Shown here in pieces: positions 59,022-64,000 of a DNA stretch of 64,000 bases (the first letter of the stretch is position 1; each line of letters opens with the position of its first letter). The DNA lies in the NCBI RefSeq assembly GCF_029761935.1, contig NZ_CP121699.1:1798001-1862000 (forward strand). Reading direction: 5' to 3'. The notes beneath the pieces were generated by a model that saw only the letters and a program-made list of their open reading frames with translations, was not told the DNA's origin and ran no database searches. Source of the DNA: Microbacterium testaceum (lineage in GTDB: Bacteria > Actinomycetota > Actinomycetes > Actinomycetales > Microbacteriaceae). Both the position numbers and the translations under genes were made by a program.

Positions 59022-59867
59022 ATGGAGAAATGGATCGTCCACCCCGGCGAGACCCGCGTCATCGACGTCGACGCCCTGCGCGAGCTGAAGATCGGACTCG
59101 TCGGCGGCCAGGTCGACGTGATCGCCCACAACGAACCCGACGCCCGCATCGAGGTGCACGGCGTCACCGTGAAGGACCTGCGCATCGAGATGGTCGACGG
59201 CCGCCTCGAGATCAACCACCCCCAGCTGCGGTGGGACAACTTCCTCGAGGTGTTCCGCAACTTCGGCGCGGGTGGCCCGAAGGCCGAGGTCAGCGTCGCG
59301 GTGCCGCGCACCGTCGCCCTCACCCTCGGCGTGGTCAGCGCCAGCGCGCTCGTCTCGGGGCTTCACACCGATGTGCGCTTGAACACCGTCTCGGGCGACA
59401 TCATCGTCGACGGCCTCACGGGGGACGTGGATCTCAACGCCGTCTCGGGCGACGTGCAGGTGCGCGAGCTCGATGGCGCCCTGAGCGCCAACAGCGTCTC
59501 GGGCGACGTCGCCGCGACCGGCCGCATCACGAAGGCCTCGATCGACACCGTCTCGGGCGCCATGCTCGTCGACTCGACGGGACCGACGCAGTCCGTCTCG
59601 CTCAACTCGGTCAGCGGCACCGCCACCATCCGCCTCGACCGCTCGCTGCCCGCCAACTACGTGTCGCGGTCGGTCAGCGGCCGCGTGCAGATCGACGGCC
59701 AGGTGCGCTCCGGCAAGGGCCCGACCAACTTCACCGGGTCGACCGGCGCGCTCGCGGGCCAGTTCGTCGACGTGCGCGCCAACACCGTCTCGGGCGAGAT
59801 CACGGTGCTGCGCCGTGGCATCTCGGGCCTGCGTCCCGAGGAACTCGCCGGAGAGGAGGAGTGGTGA
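59022..59867 (+). CDS. DUF4097 family beta-helix protein
   Basis: A 281-residue protein without signal peptide or membrane span. After an N-terminal beta domain with a Trp-containing start (MEKWIVHPGETRVIDVDAL), it consists of repeated V-N-T/A-VSGD-type rungs (LNTVSGDIIV, LNAVSGDVQV, ANSVSGDVAA, IDTVSGAMLV, LNSVSGTATI) that build a parallel beta-helix of the DUF4097/adhesin-like class. Start ATG with GAGGAGAA upstream. Coupled to padR by a TGATG overlap. Proteins of this family with PadR or anti-sigma partners are linked to envelope stress in some bacteria; the role here is open. Confidence 0.92.
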   Translation: MEKWIVHPGETRVIDVDALRELKIGLVGGQVDVIAHNEPDARIEVHGVTVKDLRIEMVDGRLEINHPQLRWDNFLEVFRNFGAGGPKAEVSVAVPRTVALTLGVVSASALVSGLHTDVRLNTVSGDIIVDGLTGDVDLNAVSGDVQVRELDGALSANSVSGDVAATGRITKASIDTVSGAMLVDSTGPTQSVSLNSVSGTATIRLDRSLPANYVSRSVSGRVQIDGQVRSGKGPTNFTGSTGALAGQFVDVRANTVSGEITVLRRGISGLRPEELAGEEEW

Positions 59868-60472
59868 TGAGCCCCGTCTTCTCGCACGGCGATCTGCGCC
59901 TGTACATCCTGAGCCTGCTCGACGAGGCCCCGCGCCACGGCTACGACCTCATGCAGGCCCTCTCCGAGCGCACGGGCGGCACCTACTCGCCCTCCGCCGG
60001 CACGATCTACCCCCGACTCTCGAAGCTCGAAGAGGAGGGCCTGGTCACCAAGACCGTCGACGGCCGCAAGACCGTCTACGAGATCACGGATGCCGGTCGC
60101 GCCGAGGTCGCCGCGCGCACGGGCGACCTCGAGGGGATCCAGGCCGGCCTCGCCGACAGCGTGCGTCTCATCGCGGACGAGGTGCGGGGCAGCGTCCGGG
60201 ACGCGATGCGCAGCCTCCGCGCCGATCTGGCCGCCGCCTCGCGCGAGGAGCGCGAGCAGGCGCAACCGGCCCCCGCCCATGACCCGCGATCCCGCAGCCG
60301 GGAACAGCTATCCCGGGCCGATGCCGCCATCAACGAGTTCCGCGGGCGGGTGCGCTCCGAACTGCGGGCGCACGTGGCGCGCGGCGGAGAGCTCGCGGCA
60401 TCCGGAGTCGACGACATCGAGGCAGCACTGCGCCAGGCGTCCGAGGCCGTCACGCGGGCGATGCGCGGCTAG
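59867..60472 (+). CDS. PadR family transcriptional regulator
   Basis: A 201-residue regulator. The N-terminal winged helix is LRLYILSLLDEAPRHGYDLMQALSERTGG and YSPSAGTIYPRLSKLEEEGLVTK, the PadR signature. The C-terminal region is a long helical, Arg/Ala-rich dimerisation part with a basic stretch (RSRSREQLSRAD). An ATG overlapping the DUF4097 stop is preferred; a GTG at 59864 is possible. It probably binds the two CGCGATATATCGCG palindromes upstream and represses its own operon. Confidence 0.94.
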   Translation: MSPVFSHGDLRLYILSLLDEAPRHGYDLMQALSERTGGTYSPSAGTIYPRLSKLEEEGLVTKTVDGRKTVYEITDAGRAEVAARTGDLEGIQAGLADSVRLIADEVRGSVRDAMRSLRADLAAASREEREQAQPAPAHDPRSRSREQLSRADAAINEFRGRVRSELRAHVARGGELAASGVDDIEAALRQASEAVTRAMRG

Positions 60473-60476
60473 GACG

Positions 60477-60992
60477 TCACTCCCACGGCAGATCATCCTC
60501 GGCGCCGACCGGTTCTCCCTGCGGGACGATGAGGACCGGTCGGCGTTGCCGATGGCTCAGCCGTGCCGCCACGGAACCCGTGAGGAACTCGCGCAGCGAT
60601 TCGCCGAGGCCGCGTTTGCGCGTACCGACCACGATGAGCGACGCGTCGATCTCGTCGGCGAGTTGGATCAGTGCCAGGGCGGGGTCTCCGATGATCTGGC
60701 GCACGCTCCAGGTGACGGTGCTCTCGCCGAGAGCTTCGGCCGTCGCGCGGCGCACCTCGTCGAGGGCGGCCTTCGCCGCCGCCCCGGCCACGTCCACCGT
60801 GGAGGAGTGCACGTATCCGTCGGGGTCTTCGAAGGCCACGAATCGCGTGGTGTCGACGTGGGCGACGATCAACTCGGCGTGCGAGAGGGCCGCGTAGTGG
60901 GCCGCCTCGCGCACGATCCGGCTCGACTGCCCGGGTACGACCGCGGCGATCACCTTTCCGGCACCGACGCTCGCGCGGGGCTGATCGGTCAT
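60477..60992 (-). CDS. universal stress protein (UspA family)
   Basis: A 171-residue single-domain Usp with the nucleotide-binding pattern VVGTRKRGLGESLREFLTGSVAARLSHRQRRPVLIVP (G-x2-G-x9-G-S). This suggests an ATP-binding member. The ATG has GAGGAGA upstream. It converges on padR with only four bases between the stops and is divergent from the DUF3073 gene. Confidence 0.94.
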   Translation of the reverse strand: MTDQPRASVGAGKVIAAVVPGQSSRIVREAAHYAALSHAELIVAHVDTTRFVAFEDPDGYVHSSTVDVAGAAAKAALDEVRRATAEALGESTVTWSVRQIIGDPALALIQLADEIDASLIVVGTRKRGLGESLREFLTGSVAARLSHRQRRPVLIVPQGEPVGAEDDLPWE

Positions 60993-61154
60993 GGAGTCTC
61001 CTCTCGACGACGGCCGCGGCCCGGTCGCCGCCCCTCGACGGCTCGGCCGGAATGCGCCGTGATATCCTGGCTGTTACTCTTACCGGCTCGGTCCGGAACC
61101 GCAATACGCAGGGCCTACAGTCGGCCCTCGACGTCGATCGTGAGGGGGTCTCGC

Positions 61155-61337
61155 ATGGGGCGTGGCCGTCAGAAGGCGAAGAACACCAAGATCGCCCGTG
61201 AGCTGAAGTACGACACCTATTCGGTGAACTACTCGGCTCTCGAGCGCGAACTGGGTGCACCCGCTCCGGGTGAAGACGCGTACGTCGACAAGTGGGCCGA
61301 CCAGTACAGCGACGAATACGACAACGAGAAGGCCTGA
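61155..61337 (+). CDS. DUF3073 family protein
   Basis: A 60-residue actinobacterial protein opening MGRGRQKAKNTKIARELKYDTYSVNYSALERELG, the DUF3073 signature, with an acidic tail (DEYDNEKA). The basic N-terminus may contact nucleic acid. It usually neighbours purM in actinobacteria; here purM is absent and purF lies nearby. The leader contains a small AGGGCC/GGCCCT hairpin (61110-61128). Confidence 0.93.
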   Translation: MGRGRQKAKNTKIARELKYDTYSVNYSALERELGAPAPGEDAYVDKWADQYSDEYDNEKA

Positions 61338-61417
61338 CGCCTTCCCGCTCGTTCTCGTACCGCTCGTACCTCGGTGCCGCGGTCGTCTGATCGTCGTACC
61401 CGCAGAAGCCAGAACGC

Positions 61418-61451
61418 CGAAGGGCGGCGACGTTTCCGTCGCCGCCCTTCG
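61418..61451. terminator. strong bidirectional terminator
   Basis: CGAAGGGCGGCGACG pairs perfectly (15 bp) with CGTCGCCGCCCTTCG around a TTTC tetraloop, between the convergent DUF3073 and MFS genes. Confidence 0.85.
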
Positions 61452-61471
61452 CTCGCGTTCGCGTCGCGTCG

Positions 61472-62689
61472 TCACCAGGTGAGGCCCGTGCGACGTTCCC
61501 ACGCCTCTTCGACGCTCTCGCGGCGCACCATGACGATCGCGGCGGGAACGACGAGCAGCAGAGCGACGCCGAGAAGAGAGAGACCCGCGATCCAGCCCCC
61601 GGTCACCTCGTGCGTGAGCCCGATGGCCAGCGGCATCAGGGCGGCGAAGGCGTACCCCACGCTCTGCACGAACCCGCTCAGGGCGACCGTCGTCTCGTGC
61701 GAGCGCGTGCGCAGCCCGAACAGCACCAGTGCGAGGGGGAACATCAGGGGCGGGATGCCGATGAGCACGACCCACAGCACGGTCGCGGTCGCCGGAGCCA
61801 CGATCAGCCCCAGCACCCCCGTCACCCCGCACCCCACCGCCACCACGTAGAACGGGGTGGTGCGGCCGAGCCGCGCCACCAGCAGGGGTACGAGGAGCGA
61901 CACCGGTAGGCCCATGAAGGAGAAGAGCGCGAGCAGTCCGCCCGCCTCCGCGGCATCCACTCCGGCGACGTCGATGAGCAGGGGCGGCATCCACGCGAAC
62001 ATCCCGTAGGCGACCGAGGAGTTCACGCCGAACGTGATCACGAGGGCCCACGTCTGCGGCACACGCACGAGCCGCGACAGCACGGCCGTGCGCGGCTCGT
62101 CGAGCGCGTCGCGTCGCGACGCCCGCGCGCGCAGGTTCAGAGCAACCCAGGGGGCGACCGCGGCCAGTGCGACGACGGCCCACGTCACGAACGAGCCGCG
62201 CCATCCCACGGCATCGGCGAGGGGCACGGCGACGAGCGGGGGCGTGAACGTCGCCACCGCCATCGCGGTGCTGTAGACGGTCGTCATGAGACCGATGCGC
62301 TCGGGGAAGTACTTCTTCACCACGGTCGGGATGAGCACGTTCGCGACGCCCACCGCCGCGAACACCCCGGCCGTCGCCCCGAGGAGCGCCCACGCGTCCA
62401 CCGACGCCGCACGAAGCCCCAGCATGACCGCGGCCGTGATCGCGGCGATCAGCACCGAGCGCTCGAGACCCCAACGCCGCTCGATGGCCGGCGTCACCGT
62501 TCCGGCGAGCGCGAACGCCACCGGAGGAGCCATGCCGATCAGGCCCACCACCACCGCCGGGAGCGGGAACTCCTCGCCGATGCGCGTCAGGAGTGGCGAC
62601 AGCGAGGCCACCGCGATGCGCAGGGTCAACGCCAGCAGCACGATCGCCGCGGCGGCGAGGGCGATGGTTCCCGCGCTGCGGCGGGTCAA
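61472..62689 (-). CDS. MFS transporter (CynX/NimT-like)
   Basis: A 405-residue permease with 12 predicted helices, similar in pattern to the cyanate/2-nitroimidazole transporter group (LRIAVASLSPLLTRIGEEFPL, FVQSVGYAFAALMPLAIG). The start is a TTG at 62689 that overlaps the purF stop (TTGA) and has AGGAG upstream; no ATG or GTG is available before the first helix. Translational coupling to purF suggests co-expression, possibly export of a purine-related or toxic compound, which is inference. Confidence 0.9.
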   Translation of the reverse strand: MTRRSAGTIALAAAAIVLLALTLRIAVASLSPLLTRIGEEFPLPAVVVGLIGMAPPVAFALAGTVTPAIERRWGLERSVLIAAITAAVMLGLRAASVDAWALLGATAGVFAAVGVANVLIPTVVKKYFPERIGLMTTVYSTAMAVATFTPPLVAVPLADAVGWRGSFVTWAVVALAAVAPWVALNLRARASRRDALDEPRTAVLSRLVRVPQTWALVITFGVNSSVAYGMFAWMPPLLIDVAGVDAAEAGGLLALFSFMGLPVSLLVPLLVARLGRTTPFYVVAVGCGVTGVLGLIVAPATATVLWVVLIGIPPLMFPLALVLFGLRTRSHETTVALSGFVQSVGYAFAALMPLAIGLTHEVTGGWIAGLSLLGVALLLVVPAAIVMVRRESVEEAWERRTGLTW

Positions 62690-64000
62690 GACTCCTGGCT
62701 GCCCTCGACCCAGGCGAGATACTCCTCCGACACGGTTCCCGTGACGTAGCGGCCGTCGAAGCAGCTCATGTCGAGATCGACCAGGTCGGTCCCCTCCATG
62801 ATCGCCGCCTTGAGATCGTCGACCTCTTGGTACACGAGGTAGTCGCAGCCGAGCTCTTCGGCGATCTCGGGGATCGTGCGGCCGTGGGCGACGAGCTCGT
62901 GGCGCGAGGGCATGTTGATGCCGTACACGTGGGGGTAGCGCACCGGCGGGGCCGCCGAAGCGAACGTCACGCTCTTGGCCCCGGCATCCCGTGCCATCTG
63001 GATGATCTCGCGGCTCGTCGTGCCGCGGACGATCGAGTCGTCGACGAGCAGGACGTTCTTGCCCTGGAACTCGGTCGACATGGCGTTGAGCTTCTGGCGC
63101 ACGCTCTTCTTGCGCACCGCCTGCCCCGGCATGATGAAGGTGCGGCCGACGTAGCGGTTCTTGTAGAAGCCCTCGCGGTACTCGATGCCGAGCTTGCGGG
63201 CCACCTGCATCGCGGCCGGACGAGCGGAGTCGGGGATCGGCATGACCACGTCGATCGTCCCCGCGGGGGTGTATTTCGCCACCGTGTCGGCCAGGCGCTC
63301 GCCCATGCGCAGGCGCGTCTCGTACACCGAGACGCCGTTCATGACCGAGTCGGGGCGCGCGAGGTAGACGTACTCGAACGAGCACGGCGCGAGCGTCGGG
63401 TTCTCGGCGCACTGCTGGGAGTGCAGCGTCCCGTCGAGGCTGATGAACACCGCTTCGCCGGGGAGCACGTCGCGCACGACCTCGAAGCCGGCGTTCTCGA
63501 GCACCAGCGACTCGGACGCCACGATGTACTCGTCGCGCGGCTCGCCGCCCGGCACGTGAGCTGCGGGCCGCTTGCCGAGGATGAGGGGACGGATGCCGAA
63601 GGGGTCGCGGAACGCGAGCAGACCGTAGCCGGCGATGAGGGCGATCGAGGCGTACGAGCCCTCGACGCGCTCGTGCACGCGGGCGACCGCGCGGAACACC
63701 TGGGCGGGGTCGAGGTCGGGACCGGTGATCTCGGACTGCAGCTCGGAGCCGAGGATGTTCACGAGCAGTTCGGTGTCGCTGCTGGTGTTCAGGTGCCGAC
63801 GGTCCTTGTGGAAGAGCTCGGTGGTCAGCTCTCGCGTGTTCGTGAGGTTGCCGTTGTGCACGAGCACGATGCCGTAAGGCGCGTTGACGTAGAAGGGCTG
63901 GGCCTCTTCTTCGTTCGACGCGGTGCCCTTGGTGGCGTAGCGCACGTGACCGAGGCCGATGTCGCCGAGCAGGGCGCGCATGTCGCGCGTGCGGAAGGCC
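62686..64000 (-). CDS. purF: amidophosphoribosyltransferase PurF (5' end outside window)
   Basis: First committed enzyme of purine synthesis; it makes phosphoribosylamine from PRPP and glutamine. The visible 438 codons hold most of the class II glutaminase domain (GHVRYATKG, VHNGNLTN, SSDTELL, AFRDPFGIRPL) and the phosphoribosyltransferase domain with VLLVDDSIVRGTT for PRPP binding. The conserved iron-sulfur cluster Cys region appears as SFDGRY/CAENPTLAPCSFEYVY-type segments. The N-terminus with the catalytic Cys lies beyond the window. The stop overlaps the MFS start. Confidence 0.97.
   Translation of the reverse strand, partial: AFRTRDMRALLGDIGLGHVRYATKGTASNEEEAQPFYVNAPYGIVLVHNGNLTNTRELTTELFHKDRRHLNTSSDTELLVNILGSELQSEITGPDLDPAQVFRAVARVHERVEGSYASIALIAGYGLLAFRDPFGIRPLILGKRPAAHVPGGEPRDEYIVASESLVLENAGFEVVRDVLPGEAVFISLDGTLHSQQCAENPTLAPCSFEYVYLARPDSVMNGVSVYETRLRMGERLADTVAKYTPAGTIDVVMPIPDSARPAAMQVARKLGIEYREGFYKNRYVGRTFIMPGQAVRKKSVRQKLNAMSTEFQGKNVLLVDDSIVRGTTSREIIQMARDAGAKSVTFASAAPPVRYPHVYGINMPSRHELVAHGRTIPEIAEELGCDYLVYQEVDDLKAAIMEGTDLVDLDMSCFDGRYVTGTVSEEYLAWVEGSQES

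Noticed and set aside
61075..61150. Possible tRNA or small RNA gene before DUF3073
   Set aside because: A small hairpin exists, but no cloverleaf, anticodon arm or CCA-type end can be drawn.

Overview
The window comes from a high-GC actinobacterium, most likely a member of the Microbacteriaceae close to Microbacterium. The evidence is the strong G/C bias at third codon positions, frequent GTG and TTG starts, tightly overlapping genes, and actinobacterial marker families: an EccB/EccC/EccD/mycosin type VII secretion system (T7SS), DUF3073, an Rv2578c-type radical SAM protein, LytR-CpsA-Psr and VanY wall enzymes, and a CGyAAC-type SOS box. The genus is an inference. No rRNA, tRNA, CRISPR array, insertion sequence or prophage was recognised.

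Layout. 1-3934: acyl-CoA oxidase (cut by the window edge) and RecQ. 4030-19265: a T7SS locus in two divergent blocks. Leftward are eccD, an RDD-FHA protein and eccC. Rightward are an Esx pair, a helical protein, a mycosin-like protein with an altered active site, a Gly-rich secreted-type protein, a second Esx pair, a second eccD, eccB and mycP. A separate FHA membrane protein follows. 20841-23025: small regulators, a GNAT protein and pirin. 23083-31500: cell-surface genes (a large secreted subtilase, an LCP ligase, a VanY carboxypeptidase), then an SOS-controlled radical SAM protein interrupted by an intein. 31636-40081: a DEAD-box helicase with a repetitive RNA-binding-like N-terminus, an ABM-type protein, an aldose epimerase, a DUF998-like membrane protein behind a structured leader, and an RND exporter. 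40176-46801: a fluoride channel and a catabolic cluster (amine oxidase, SRPBCC, two HSL-type hydrolases, TetR, MFS). 46847-49888: a sugar kinase, class II aldolase and aldehyde dehydrogenase operon. 49979-51447: a second fluoride channel and a membrane protein. 51534-57559: a LacI-controlled phosphoester module (UgpB/A/E-like importer, inositol-monophosphatase-family phosphatase, 2H phosphodiesterase). 57618-64000: topoisomerase IB, a PadR/DUF4097 pair, a universal stress protein, DUF3073, an MFS permease and purF (cut by the window edge).

How the genes work together. The T7SS carries one EccB, one EccC, two divergent EccD paralogues and two Esx pairs, so a heteromeric EccD membrane core and two substrate pairs are plausible. 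In the LacI module the same GGGAACGTTCCC palindrome lies in front of the importer/phosphatase divergent promoter and in front of the phosphodiesterase. This joins import of a phosphorylated polyol or phosphodiester to ring opening or diester cleavage and dephosphorylation in one regulon. The radical SAM gene couples an SOS operator to a Cys intein placed exactly at an iron-sulfur cluster ligand. Independently of genes, the heptamer GGATGCC/GGCATCC is strikingly common on both strands and appears to force unusual codons.
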